A DNA stretch of 64,000 bases from Methylomonas methanica (GCF_001644035.1 NZ_LUUG01000046.1:1-64000), one strand, 5' to 3'; numbered from the stretch's first letter, positions 34,670 to 43,126 are shown. The notes: generated by a model not told the origin, from the letters alone. Translations and numbers: made by a program.

Positions 34670-36124
34670 TTAATCGTTAAATTCGGGTTGATTCAATTCC
34701 GAAGCACCCATCCAATAGCACAGCAACGGTGCTGGCAGACGCATGATCTGGCTGGCAGTCTCGCCAGTTTGCGGCAGACCAGTCATTAAACCGAAGTCAT
34801 CGAGCGATTTGGTAACAACATAGCCTCGGGCGATTTTCTTTTGCTCGCACAGTTCGATCAAGCCTTTCAGCTCCCGCGCGCCAGTATGTTGAGCACGGTA
34901 TTTCACTTCGAAGGGTATCAATTGCCCGCCAATTTCCGCGACCAAATCGACCTCACGGTCTTTTTTCCCATGCCAGTAAGTAAAACGCACATTCTGGGAA
35001 TAATAGCGCGCGAATAGGTGTTTAAACACCGCCGTTTCGGTGGCCACGCCCAAGGCGGCGGGATCGTCGATGATGCTTTTGCCCTTTAGCAATACGGCGG
35101 GCGCGATGGCGGCATCGGCCAGGTAAATTTTGAAACGGCCCTTGAGCACGTCCTTTCCGTAACCAAACGGCGGCAAGCGATAAATCAGGTGGCAGGCTTC
35201 CAGCAGTTCGATGAAATGCTGGGCGGTCGGGCGTTTGACTTCCAAGTTACTGGATAAATCGGTGATATTCAGCAACCCGCCATCGTGCATGCACAGATAC
35301 AGGAAGGTATGTTCAAGATCCAGAATGCGACGCACACCAAACAGCGCGGTCATATCGCGCTTGAGCGCCTTATCGATAATGTCTTCACGCAGCAAGCGCT
35401 GAGCCTGGGTGATGCTTTCCACTTGGGCTGTTTGCGGGAAACCGCCGCGAATCAGATACTCGTGAAAATGGCCGACATAAGGCACGGCGATTTCCTGCGC
35501 CCGGTAAAACTGCGGAGGTGTCCAGTCGAACAGCTCGGCCAAACTTTTTAATGGCGGCAACGGCGGCAATTGCACCTGTTTGATTTGCAGGTACTCGTAG
35601 AACGATAGCGTAGTCAGCCGAATGGTATGCCAACGACCGACGCCGGACTCCTGGTCCGCTTCCACCAAGGGCATGGCCGAACCGGTAAAGACAATACGGC
35701 GCTGTTTGTTGAAATCGATCTGGTGTTTTACCCAAGTCCCCCAATCACGAATAAACTGGGCTTCGTCGAGGAACAGGTATTCAGGCCCATCGACACGCGG
35801 CTCGCGCTCACGCCACGCTTCCAACACGGCTTCCATACCTGCTAGTTTGAGCACTGGATGGTCGAAGGTGGCGTATAGGATGTTGGCCGCTGGAACACCT
35901 TGCTTTAGTAAGGCATCGATCTGTTGTTGCAACAGAGTGGTTTTGCCGACCTGACGCGCACCGGACAACAAAATGGCGCGATGAGCCGGAGGATGATTGA
36001 TCCAGCGATTTAACTCACGCGAAGCGGCACGCTGCCAATCCGGTAAATCGGCAATGGGTTCGCTACGCCACCAAGGATTGAATTGGGCCAATACGGCGAT
36101 TAGTTCTTCTTTTGAGACTCTCAT
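34670..36124 (-). CDS. AAA-family ATPase with DUF4143 C-terminal domain
   Basis: A 484-residue ATPase of the AAA_14/DUF4143 type: Walker A LLSGARQVGKTTLL (near residue 50), Walker B YLFLDEAQF, sensor region RRIVFTGSAMPL, and a C-terminal DUF4143 nuclease-fold-like part (YWHGKKDREVDLVAEIGGQLIPFEVKY). It is the first gene of the leftward restriction operon, 25 bases before hsdM. Members occur widely in accessory regions; the function is not known. It may modulate the restriction system or be independent cargo. Confidence 0.85.
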   Translation of the reverse strand: MRVSKEELIAVLAQFNPWWRSEPIADLPDWQRAASRELNRWINHPPAHRAILLSGARQVGKTTLLQQQIDALLKQGVPAANILYATFDHPVLKLAGMEAVLEAWREREPRVDGPEYLFLDEAQFIRDWGTWVKHQIDFNKQRRIVFTGSAMPLVEADQESGVGRWHTIRLTTLSFYEYLQIKQVQLPPLPPLKSLAELFDWTPPQFYRAQEIAVPYVGHFHEYLIRGGFPQTAQVESITQAQRLLREDIIDKALKRDMTALFGVRRILDLEHTFLYLCMHDGGLLNITDLSSNLEVKRPTAQHFIELLEACHLIYRLPPFGYGKDVLKGRFKIYLADAAIAPAVLLKGKSIIDDPAALGVATETAVFKHLFARYYSQNVRFTYWHGKKDREVDLVAEIGGQLIPFEVKYRAQHTGARELKGLIELCEQKKIARGYVVTKSLDDFGLMTGLPQTGETASQIMRLPAPLLCYWMGASELNQPEFND

Positions 36125-36360
36125 GAAGCAATCTTAGCATCCCGCTCAGTTTATTGTCATGTATAGATAGCAATAAACAGGATTTTATGCTGTTGATACC
36201 TAATTTTTCATAGTTCGCGCATTCTTCTGCCTGGAGGCATTTCGCCCCCTTCGACAGCTCCGGCAGTAAGCCCATGCACACGAGTTTGCCAGCGGCAAAG
36301 CAATCCTTAAAGAATAGGCGATTGTCTGGTCAAAAAAGACATCAAGTCACTTTTGCAAAC
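36125..36360. other. Non-coding gap
   Basis: About 236 bases between the ATPase gene and the ImmA/IrrE gene, both leftward. It should hold the promoter of the restriction operon. An AT-rich stretch is present, but I see no confident -10/-35 pair, no repeat shared with the other regulatory sites and no gene. Confidence 0.5.
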
Positions 36361-37470
36361 CTAATTAAAACGCCGATGATATTGCAGATTAACGATATTA
36401 TTCTGAATCGATTCATCAGCTTTAACGCCGACCAACTGATCGAGAAGTTCAGACTTTACAAACATTAAATCGGCAATCATTTTTCTGGACATGCCGCATT
36501 GTTGAGCTAAAACCTTCATACTGTCCAAAATGACTTCAGGCTTTTCCTGAACCATATCTCGATCTTCATGCTCCTGAAGCGCTTCCCCGTGTCGACGTAA
36601 AGTAATAACGCCAGATCGATATTGCTCTTCCGAAAACGCCCCTAGTTGCCGGCCGCGATACAAAATCGCCGCTTTTGAGACACCCCAACGCATTTTGATG
36701 TCGGTCAATACCTGCCAATTAAGCCGAGTGCCGCGTAAAGCTCTATGGCACTCCTTAATGAAATACGCACGCGGCATTAAAAATGCGCTCGCAAATCGGT
36801 TGGCTTGGGTTTCCGTCGCCCGATCACCCGTTTGGATGCCAACGTGAATTGTTAAATGTCCAATTTCGTGCGCGATTCCAAATCGGGTACGGCAAGCCGA
36901 TTTCCCTTCAGCATTTAACGTAATAACCGGCCGCCGAGTGGCAAACGAAATGGCGTCGATCTCGTCCGCTAACCCATCCGTTTTAACCAATACCGCACCA
37001 GCATTCTCAGCAACGCGGCTCATGTTGGCAATTGGTCCTAAACCCAGTCCCCAATGAGACCGGCTTATTTCAGCAACACGTTCTATCTCTTCGGGTGTTG
37101 ATACCTCTTCATGTAGAAAATCGTAATTCGGAAAATCTAGGTTCTGGTCAAGAACGGATACCAGTCGCTTAAACATCTCGCCCTGGGCACGGGCAACCTG
37201 TTTAAGCGCAACTTTCGTGGTCAGCTGTTTACGAAAATGGCACTGCTCGTCCGAAATCGGCATCGGATCAACTTCCCTGAAAAATCGGGGCAGCACGTCC
37301 AGAGCTTCCGCCAAAGCTATTTCCAGGCTTTCATGTGGAGGCTCTAAGCCAGACTCCAGCCGACTGAGATATTGCTTTGACTTATTGACTCTATCGGCCA
37401 AATCCTGCAAAGAAAGCCCGTGAAACAATCGAGCAAGCCGAAGGTTTTGCCCAAGGAAATCAGCGGTCAT
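36361..37470 (-). CDS. XRE-type regulator fused to ImmA/IrrE metallopeptidase domain
   Basis: A 369-residue protein: an N-terminal XRE helix-turn-helix (LRLARLFHGLSLQDLADRVN, then KQYLSRLESG) and a zinc peptidase domain of the ImmA/IrrE (DUF955) family with the active site GIAHEIGHLTIH (HExxH near residue 200). Proteins of this type cleave or inactivate a repressor or antitoxin on stress. It overlaps the upstream partner by ATGA. Direct repeats at the operon promoter are candidate binding sites for its DNA-binding domain. The substrate is unknown. Confidence 0.87.
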   Translation of the reverse strand: MTADFLGQNLRLARLFHGLSLQDLADRVNKSKQYLSRLESGLEPPHESLEIALAEALDVLPRFFREVDPMPISDEQCHFRKQLTTKVALKQVARAQGEMFKRLVSVLDQNLDFPNYDFLHEEVSTPEEIERVAEISRSHWGLGLGPIANMSRVAENAGAVLVKTDGLADEIDAISFATRRPVITLNAEGKSACRTRFGIAHEIGHLTIHVGIQTGDRATETQANRFASAFLMPRAYFIKECHRALRGTRLNWQVLTDIKMRWGVSKAAILYRGRQLGAFSEEQYRSGVITLRRHGEALQEHEDRDMVQEKPEVILDSMKVLAQQCGMSRKMIADLMFVKSELLDQLVGVKADESIQNNIVNLQYHRRFN

Positions 37471-38066
37471 AGCTGATTGGCCTCGTCTGCGGATTCTGCG
37501 ACTGATTTTTTCGGTTTGACGGCAGGTTTGCCTATCTCAACAGCGTCAGGAACAGCAACTGTATTAACGCTATTGAAAGTTCTGATCGCACCGGACTCCC
37601 ATTGACACCTCACCACACCAGTCGCGTCGAATCCGAGAAAAACAACAGAAGGCTCTGCATCATCATTAATTCCTTGATCAATGACGAAACAATAACGGCA
37701 TGGCTCCTCGTCGCTCTCAACATCATCGAAAAATGAGGCTTGGTAGCGATGGGTCGTTAATACAGCTTTTTTCTTCGGGCTGCTCGGATCGTCACTGCTG
37801 AACCGACAAGGTACGCTACCAATTGTGAAGACCAAGTCATTGGCGTTATTACTGATCTGCAACCAAGGATAAGTTTTTGCCAGCGCCACGCCCTTAATCC
37901 GGTTTTTTTGCCGCCCGAACGAGGTACAGCCGCGCGTATAATTATCATCTGTTTCAGAAGAAAGATCATCGAGCGTTTTGTAGTGTTCATCCAGTAACAG
38001 CTCTGCGACGACGGATAAACGCTCGTGAGTCAAATCCGAGTGGTAGTGTATAGGTTGAGGAAGCAT
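37467..38066 (-). CDS. Unknown partner of the ImmA/IrrE regulator
   Basis: A 199-residue acidic protein with a CRYC motif (EEPCRYCFVIDQGINDDAEP), a beta-rich core (SVVFLGFDATGVVRCQWESG) and a Lys-rich tail (KPAVKPKKSVAESADEANQL). No family recognised. GGAG precedes the ATG, and a good promoter lies upstream. It is translationally coupled to the XRE-ImmA gene, so it may be the toxin, antitoxin or substrate of a two-gene module. Confidence 0.6.
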   Translation of the reverse strand: MLPQPIHYHSDLTHERLSVVAELLLDEHYKTLDDLSSETDDNYTRGCTSFGRQKNRIKGVALAKTYPWLQISNNANDLVFTIGSVPCRFSSDDPSSPKKKAVLTTHRYQASFFDDVESDEEPCRYCFVIDQGINDDAEPSVVFLGFDATGVVRCQWESGAIRTFNSVNTVAVPDAVEIGKPAVKPKKSVAESADEANQL

Positions 38067-38077
38067 TCGCTCTCCAA

Positions 38078-38138
38078 ATTGTGCAAAATATAAAAATCGT
38101 CAACCTAATAATTGTGCATTTTTGTATTTTTGTCAACC
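38078..38138 (-). promoter_or_regulatory. Promoter with two 28-bp direct repeats (XRE operator candidates)
   Basis: Two direct repeats, 38078-38105 and 38111-38138, share ATTGTGCA at one end and GTCAACC at the other, with an A/T-rich middle, offset by 33 bases (about three helical turns). The right-hand copy overlaps a leftward promoter: TTGACA (38131-38136, minus strand), 17-base spacer, AATTAT (38108-38113). It serves the 37467-38066 and 36361-37470 pair. Autorepression by the XRE domain is the simplest reading. Confidence 0.6.
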
Positions 38139-38268
38139 CGTTAATTCAAGATCACTAGCATACCCAGTTGAATCTGCGATGAAACCTTCTGAGACCACTT
38201 AGTGCTTAACAAAATTTATATTGAATTGGTCGAAATTCAAAAATCAATGAAATTGCAGATAGGTTTTG
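38139..38268. other. Non-coding gap
   Basis: AT-rich spacer between the ImmA/IrrE promoter and the leftward small gene ending at 38269. It may hold the end of that transcript. No clear terminator hairpin or gene seen. Confidence 0.4.
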
Positions 38269-38469
38269 CTACCGTGGGCTATACCCCATAGCAGCCAAGT
38301 TTCCCCTGAACTTTTCCGCTGCCGACTGCATTCGGTAAGCCTCGTCATCATCGACAGCATTACTGCGAAATTCCGCAAAACCAACCCGCTTTAGAAACTG
38401 CGCCAGATCCCAAGCCTCCTGATCGAAAAATTGCACCATCAAGCATATTTCCTTCGGATTGTCGGTCAT
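38269..38469 (-). CDS. Small unknown ICE protein
   Basis: A 66-residue protein (VQFFDQEAWDLAQFLKRVGF in its middle). It overlaps the preceding gene by ATGA, so it is probably translated with it under the palindromic-site promoter. It looks helical and acidic; no family recognised. Small conserved genes of this size are common in this position of ICEs. Confidence 0.65.
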   Translation of the reverse strand: MTDNPKEICLMVQFFDQEAWDLAQFLKRVGFAEFRSNAVDDDEAYRMQSAAEKFRGNLAAMGYSPR

Positions 38470-39140
38470 CTCGCACCGTCCATATCGTCGTTTTTTGGTG
38501 GCTCATTTTCCTCTGTCACCGATTCATCTTCGGTAACGGCTTCCGGCTCATCTTGCAGCCCTGATTCTTGCCGTGCCAATCGCACCTCTTCACCATGCCC
38601 TTGTGCATAAGCCGCCCGATGCGCCTGCCGCTCTATGGTGACTATCCGGTTGGCCAAGCGCTGCAAGCGTTGCTGCCAATGGTATCGGGCTTCCACGCAG
38701 TGCTTGTTGTCGATGACCTGGCAAAGCCACAAGGTATCCATGACGATCATCAATTGGTCCAGTAAGCGAATCAGTTCAACGAACTGAGCAATTTGCGGCG
38801 ATGCGATCTTGGCGACAAATTCGGTCGGATGAGTGTAGGTCGGCGTTTCGGTTATACCGTTGTCGGCTTTGAGTTTTTCCAGGCGGGCTTTTTCCTGCTG
38901 AAGTTGCGTGGCGCAATCGGCAATCATCGTGCTGACAATGGCCTCGATTTCATCAATGGCTTGTTCCTGGCCGACGATGCGCAAAATCACATCGATCGCA
39001 TACAGCGACTTGATCAGCCGGTCATAACTTTTGCGAATGACCCGTATCGCCTGTTCGCTGTTGATCTTGAAAGTGCGTTCGAATACGGGCCGGCTTATTT
39101 CAAGTCGAGCCGGTTTTACTGGGGCAGAAGTTTCAGCCAT
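38466..39140 (-). CDS. ICE-conserved helical protein, possibly DUF1845/PFL_4669-like
   Basis: A 224-residue mostly helical protein (EQAIRVIRKSYDRLIKSLYA; CATQLQQEKARLEKLKADNG) with an acidic tail. The general look recalls the DUF1845/PFL_4669 proteins of integrative elements, some of which regulate conjugation, but no diagnostic motif is visible. The ATG at 39140 is preferred because AAGGA lies 6 bases before it; the alternative ATG at 39146 abuts that site, and the long frame to 39344 runs through the palindromic regulatory site. First gene of a leftward two-gene operon. Confidence 0.6.
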   Translation of the reverse strand: MAETSAPVKPARLEISRPVFERTFKINSEQAIRVIRKSYDRLIKSLYAIDVILRIVGQEQAIDEIEAIVSTMIADCATQLQQEKARLEKLKADNGITETPTYTHPTEFVAKIASPQIAQFVELIRLLDQLMIVMDTLWLCQVIDNKHCVEARYHWQQRLQRLANRIVTIERQAHRAAYAQGHGEEVRLARQESGLQDEPEAVTEDESVTEENEPPKNDDMDGAR

Positions 39141-39204
39141 TTGCATTCCTTGATGAGTGTGGGATGGACTCCGATAGTAATCGAAGATTTTTTCATCCCT
39201 TTTG

Positions 39205-39232
39205 CAGCTAATGGTGAATTCGACATTAGCTG
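39205..39232. promoter_or_regulatory. 28-bp palindromic site (copy 2)
   Basis: A palindrome with GCAGCTAATG and CATTAGCTGC as perfect 10-bp arms (extending one base each side of the 28) around GTGAATTCGA. It matches the site before traL at 24 of 28 positions and lies 65 bases upstream of the leftward gene starting at 39140. It also faces the rightward ssb operon. Candidate binding site of an element-wide regulator. Confidence 0.6.
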
Positions 39233-39344
39233 CAAGCTCACACCAAAACATTTCTGCTTCAATGGCGCCAAGTGTTATTGGCCGCAGCCTACCTGATCTT
39301 TCCGGGCATTCATTTTTTGCCAAAAACACTTCCCCACTCTTCAT

Positions 39345-39445
39345 GCTGTCTTTCCAGATAGCTTGGATCCGGTTTCGGCCGGCGTTCCGTTTTTAAGCGG
39401 CGTCGATGGTTTTCATCGGCGTGTCAGGTGCGTCAAGCCTGATGT
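39345..39445 (+). repeat. Structured ~100-nt element, copy A (before ssb)
   Basis: One of three related elements (others near 42741 and 48208). Shared blocks include CTTTCCAGA, a GGCGTTCCG box, GCGGC and GTGTCAGGTGCGTCAAG. Three hairpins can be drawn: CCG/CGG around a T/A-rich loop; CGATG-N5-CATCG (39404-39418); and TCAGG-N9-CCTGA (39424-39442). The second and third stems change sequence among copies but keep pairing. It directly precedes a four-segment leader. It may carry the operon promoter or act as RNA. Confidence 0.6.
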
Positions 39446-39460
39446 GTTTTCGTTTTTTTA

Positions 39461-39540
39461 ACCCTGTTCCTGGGAATGCTTATTCCCAGTCGGGGTGAGC
39501 CTGCGGGACTCTACCCATCACCGCGCAGGTGGGTTTATTT
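39461..39540 (+). promoter_or_regulatory. Four-segment leader 1 (ssb)
   Basis: Begins ACCC. First hairpin: CTGGGAAT with ATTCCCAG (39470-39489). Second, longer stem: GGTGAGCCTGCG region with CATCACCGCGCAGG (39493-39529). T-rich run, then GGAGG and the ssb ATG at 39578. It is the longest of the 12 copies. Confidence 0.6.
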
Positions 39541-39577
39541 CTTTTTTGTCGGGCGCGGCCGATTGGAGGATTTCATC

Positions 39578-40018
39578 ATGGCAAGTCGTGGTGTGAACAA
39601 AGTCATATTGCTGGGCCGTCTCGGCGCCGATCCGGATATTCGGTATTTACCCAATAACGGTGGCAAGGTGGTGGCTATACGTTTGGCCACCAGTGAAGTC
39701 TGGAAGGACCAAGCCAAAGCCAAACAAGAACATACCGAGTGGCATCGGTTGGTGTTTTTCAAAAAACTGGCCGATACCGCCGAGCAGTATCTGCGCAAAG
39801 GCAGCAAGATCTATGTGGAAGGCAGTCTTCGCACCCAGCAATGGGATAAAAACGGCGAAAAACGCTACCGCACGGAAGTGGTTGTCCGTGAATTACAGAT
39901 GCTGGACCGTGCCGATGAAAACGGGGCGCCTCGTCACTCCAGTCAATCCCCTACACCGCCAACTGCGGCAAATGAGGACGACTTGGACGAGGATTTCGAT
40001 GACATTCCGTTTTTCTGA
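39578..40018 (+). CDS. ssb: Single-stranded DNA-binding protein
   Basis: A 146-residue SSB: an OB fold ([59 protein letters not shown]) and the acidic tip DDIPFF that recruits partner proteins. It protects single strands during transfer and recombination and likely works with Bet and the exonuclease downstream. The start at 39578 is set by GGAGG 8 bases upstream; the longer frame to 39476 is leader sequence. Confidence 0.95.
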   Translation: MASRGVNKVILLGRLGADPDIRYLPNNGGKVVAIRLATSEVWKDQAKAKQEHTEWHRLVFFKKLADTAEQYLRKGSKIYVEGSLRTQQWDKNGEKRYRTEVVVRELQMLDRADENGAPRHSSQSPTPPTAANEDDLDEDFDDIPFF

Positions 40019-40100
40019 GTAGCCACTTGGCAAAAGTTATCCGCTATTCAGATTGATCTTTAATTTACCCACCAGGCAGCATCCGCTGTTTAGGTGTTTC

Positions 40101-40150
40101 ACCCGATGGGGACGTCATTCCCCAACCGGGGCATTGCGTCCTCTATTTTT
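40101..40150 (+). promoter_or_regulatory. Four-segment leader 2 (bet)
   Basis: ACCC start. Segments: a GGGGACG (40108-40114), b ending CCCC (40120-40123), c GGGG (40128-40131), d CGTCCTC (40137-40143), then TATTTTTT and AAGGAG. Pairings a:d with b:c, or a:b with c:d, exclude each other. Confidence 0.65.
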
Positions 40151-40164
40151 TAAGGAGACACGCC

Positions 40165-41229
40165 ATGAGCAATCAACCTCGCAATAATCCTGTAAAAACC
40201 CGCAATCTGCCAATGCCCATTGATGTCAATCAGGTCTATGGCCTTTCCGAGCAGTCCTGGAAAGTCCTCACAGACGTGACGTTCCCAACCGCTAAAACCC
40301 CGGAAGCCATCATGATGGCGCTGGATTACTGCAAGGCCCGCAAACTGGATATTTTCAAAAAACCAGTCCATGTGGTGCCAATGTGGAGCGCCGCCTTGGG
40401 TCGTAACGTCGAAACCGTCTGGCCGTCCATCATGGAAATCCAGACCACTGCATCCAGAACCGGCCTTTGGGCTGGGATGGATAGACCGGTTTGGGGTCCC
40501 GATGTGACCAGAACGTTCACCGGGCGCTACAAGGACGACAACGAGCAATGGCAGGAATCTAGCGTTACTGTGACCTTTCCCGAATGGGTCGCGGTCACGG
40601 TGTACCGGATCGTCGGCGGCAAGCGCTGTGCATTCACCGAGGAAGTGTATTGGCAAGAAGCCTACAGCACCGCCGGCGGTAAAAACTCACAAGTGCCAAC
40701 GGCCATGTGGATCAAGCGACCCAAGGGTCAATTGGCCAAATGCGGTAAAGCGGCGTCGCTGCGTGCAGCCTTTCCGGAGGAATGCGGATACGCCGCCGAG
40801 GAAATGGATGGCAAAAGCATCGACGACATGAATGACAGCAGCGTGATTAACGGCACTGCCAGTCGTATCGACGAAGCGGATGTTATCGATGATGCGATTG
40901 TCGGCAGCGTCGAACCACCGCGGGTGATTGATTTATCCATGATACCGCCCAAAGTACAAAAAGCGGTCAGTGAACTGGTTAGACGCACCGCACTTGCAGG
41001 CGCCTGGAAAGCCGCCTACGACTATGCCAATAACAAGTTCAAAGGCCTGGATTTGACCTATGCCATTGCTGAACTGGACAAGGCATCAGCATCTGCCAAG
41101 GCGGCATCGACTAAAGGTGATGTTAATCATCAGCCCATAGACGCTTCTGGTATGCCACCCGCTAGTGATCCGGCTTCAGAGGCTCTGAACAAGGCTCGCG
41201 AGACCTTGGGATCGGCACGTCAGTCATAG
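40165..41229 (+). CDS. bet: Phage-type recombination protein Bet (RecT/Redbeta family)
   Basis: A 354-residue single-strand annealing protein of the Bet/RecT family (PTAKTPEAIMMALDYCKARK, the conserved KPVHVVPMWS and KCGKAASLRAAFPEE segments). It anneals complementary strands produced by an exonuclease and promotes recombination between related elements. AAGGAG precedes the ATG. It pairs with the YqaJ-type exonuclease at 41680 and the ssb upstream, as in SXT elements. Confidence 0.93.
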   Translation: MSNQPRNNPVKTRNLPMPIDVNQVYGLSEQSWKVLTDVTFPTAKTPEAIMMALDYCKARKLDIFKKPVHVVPMWSAALGRNVETVWPSIMEIQTTASRTGLWAGMDRPVWGPDVTRTFTGRYKDDNEQWQESSVTVTFPEWVAVTVYRIVGGKRCAFTEEVYWQEAYSTAGGKNSQVPTAMWIKRPKGQLAKCGKAASLRAAFPEECGYAAEEMDGKSIDDMNDSSVINGTASRIDEADVIDDAIVGSVEPPRVIDLSMIPPKVQKAVSELVRRTALAGAWKAAYDYANNKFKGLDLTYAIAELDKASASAKAASTKGDVNHQPIDASGMPPASDPASEALNKARETLGSARQS

Positions 41230-41273
41230 CCGTTTTATTCATCAACCGCCGGCAAATTGCCGGTGATTATTTT

Positions 41274-41335
41274 CAACCCTACCTGGGCGTCTTGAATCGC
41301 CCTTGGGGTGAAATTCATGACGCCCTTTTTGTTTT
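41274..41335 (+). promoter_or_regulatory. Four-segment leader 3
   Basis: ACCC start. a GGGCGTC (41285-41291) pairs perfectly with d GACGCCC (41319-41325), which is followed by TTTTTGTTTT and AGAGGAG. Alternatively GGGCG pairs with CGCCC (41298-41302). Inner CCC/GGGG present. The a:d stem plus T-run has the form of an intrinsic terminator placed just before a gene. Confidence 0.7.
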
Positions 41336-41347
41336 AGAGGAGATGTC

Positions 41348-41680
41348 ATGAATGCCATTGATCAATCATCCAACCGCATACCGTGTCATACCGACTGGCA
41401 TCGCTACGATTCACCCACGGTGATTCGCCGGCATGGCCGTGGTTACTTGGAGCGTAACTGGAGTCCGGGCAATTCTGTCCATGAAGTCCAAGCACCTACC
41501 AAGCCAGAACTGCAAAGTCTGGTGGAAAGCTACGGCGGTTTGGTCATGCCGACCCCAGATCTCGTGTTGCTGCTGTTTGCAGACTATCACTGGGCTCGGC
41601 GTTGTGAAAGCCAACTCATAAAACGCGGATTGTCGACACTGCGCCTAGGCTGCCATATCCAATTGCAGGAGTATCGGTGA
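41348..41680 (+). CDS. Unknown protein between bet and exonuclease
   Basis: A 110-residue protein of unknown family (WHRYDSPTVIRRHGRGYLER; DLVLLLFADYHWARRCESQL). AGAGGAG precedes the ATG. It overlaps the exonuclease gene by one base (TGATG), so it may assist recombination. In SXT a small gene also separates bet from exo. Confidence 0.7.
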   Translation: MNAIDQSSNRIPCHTDWHRYDSPTVIRRHGRGYLERNWSPGNSVHEVQAPTKPELQSLVESYGGLVMPTPDLVLLLFADYHWARRCESQLIKRGLSTLRLGCHIQLQEYR

Positions 41681-42681
41681 TGAAAGTCATCAATGTCTCT
41701 CAGCGATCACCGGAATGGCGGTTATGGCGTTCACAAGGGCTTAGTGCCAGTGAGGCGGCGATCATTATGAATCGTTCGCCGCACAAAAGCCCTTGGCGGT
41801 TATGGGCCGAAAAGACGGGGCTCGTGCTGGAACAAAGCCTGGACAACAATCCTTTGGTCCGAATTGGTATCGAACAGGAACCCGAAGCCTTACAGCGTTT
41901 TGAAGAAAAGCACGATGTCATGCTGCTGCCCCTCTGCGGCGAGTCTGATTGGTATTCGCTAATGAGGGCGTCCTTCGACGGTTTGTCGGAAAACAACGAA
42001 CCAGTCGAAATCAAATGCCCGCATGAAACGACTTTTCTGGATGTGATGCTGAACCGCGAACAGTCTGAAGCCTATCAGCTTTACTGGTGCCAAGTGCAAC
42101 AGCAAATGCTGGTGGCAGATGCGCAGCGCGGCTTTTTGTTCTTTTATCACCAGGGACAGGATGTGGAGTTTGAGATCGAGCGGGATGAAGTCTTCTTAAA
42201 CCGGCTCGTCGATACCGCCATGGAATTCTGGTCGAACGTCAAACAGCGACAGGAGCCCGAAAAAAATCCTGACCGCGATCTTTATCTACCCAAAGGCCAT
42301 GCCGAACTGCAATGGCAGCAATTGGCGGCGAATTATCGCAGCCAGGCGTTAAAGATCGATGACCTGAAAGCCCAGCTCAAAGCTTTGGAATCCGCGCAAT
42401 TCGACATCGAGCAAACCTTGGTGTTGTTGATGGGTGATTTCATGGCAGCCGAGCATTCGGGTTTACGTGTCAGTCGCTTTCAGATCCAAGGCAGTGTTGA
42501 TTACAAAGCGGTGATGAAGGCCTTACTACCGGATGTCACGGAAGCGATGCTCGACACTTACCGAAAACAACCGGCTAACCGCGTCCGCATTACTTGTCGG
42601 GATGACTCCGGCAGACTGGCGGAAGTGCCTTTCGATGCGGACGCGTTGAAAGAGATGGTCGGTGCTGATTTCTGGTTCTGA
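41680..42681 (+). CDS. YqaJ-type viral recombinase / lambda-like exonuclease
   Basis: A 333-residue exonuclease of the YqaJ family, fold related to lambda Exo: SQRSPEWRLWRSQGLSASEAA at the N terminus, catalytic RASFDGLSENNEPVEIKCP (the D..E-x-K triad) and the YQLYWCQVQQQMLVADAQ helix. It resects double-strand ends for Bet. The ATG at 41680 is preferred to the GTG at 41677 because the ribosome site AGGAG is then 8 bases away. Confidence 0.92.
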   Translation: MKVINVSQRSPEWRLWRSQGLSASEAAIIMNRSPHKSPWRLWAEKTGLVLEQSLDNNPLVRIGIEQEPEALQRFEEKHDVMLLPLCGESDWYSLMRASFDGLSENNEPVEIKCPHETTFLDVMLNREQSEAYQLYWCQVQQQMLVADAQRGFLFFYHQGQDVEFEIERDEVFLNRLVDTAMEFWSNVKQRQEPEKNPDRDLYLPKGHAELQWQQLAANYRSQALKIDDLKAQLKALESAQFDIEQTLVLLMGDFMAAEHSGLRVSRFQIQGSVDYKAVMKALLPDVTEAMLDTYRKQPANRVRITCRDDSGRLAEVPFDADALKEMVGADFWF

Positions 42682-42744
42682 TCTTGGATTTTGATGCCAG
42701 TGAGGAAAATTTAGCTCTCAAACAGTTTGGCTGTTTCTTTGGAA

Positions 42745-42836
42745 ACACGCTGAATCCGGTGTAATACGGCGTTCCGCTTTTGAGGCGGCATGAGGGTGAA
42801 ACACTTTCATGTGCCAGGTGCGTCAAACCTGGTTTG
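42745..42836 (+). repeat. Structured ~100-nt element, copy B
   Basis: Matches copies A and C: GCTGAATCCGG, CGGCGTTCCG, GAGGCGGC and GGTGCGTCAAACC. The third hairpin reads CCAGG-N9-CCTGG, so the outer pair is C-G where copy A has T-A: a compensatory change. It is followed at once by leader 4. Confidence 0.6.
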
Positions 42837-42886
42837 CAGTCCCGTCGGGGTTCATCACCCTAGCGGGTCATGGTGGCCCCTTTTAT
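42837..42886 (+). promoter_or_regulatory. Four-segment leader 4
   Basis: Segments GGGG (42847-42850), CCC (42858-42860), GGG (42865-42867) and CCCC (42877-42880) followed by TTTT. AAAGGAGG and the ATG at 42905 follow. Stems are short here, but the order is the same as in the other copies. Confidence 0.55.
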
Positions 42887-42904
42887 CAACAAAGGAGGTT
42901 CGCT

Positions 42905-43126
42905 ATGAATAAAGACTTTTGGAAATGCCTGTTTTGCTGGTTGGAAACGGCCAGTGTTGACGAGATTAGACATAAGCAATACGTGGTGCGGCAGATGCTC
43001 GGTCAAACCCGAGATCCGGATTTCAAAGCCGACATTCGCCGGATTTTGCGCTTTATGGACGAGGAAGTCCTCGCCCGCGCGGAATTGGCGAAGCTGATGC
43101 GCATTTCAGTATCGATGCCGCGCTAA
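42905..43126 (+). CDS. Small unknown ICE protein
   Basis: A 73-residue basic and helical protein (VDEIRHKQYVVRQMLGQTRD; FMDEEVLARAELAKLMRI). A near-perfect ribosome site AAAGGAGG sets the ATG at 42905; the upstream frame is leader sequence. No family recognised. Confidence 0.7.
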   Translation: MNKDFWKCLFCWLETASVDEIRHKQYVVRQMLGQTRDPDFKADIRRILRFMDEEVLARAELAKLMRISVSMPR

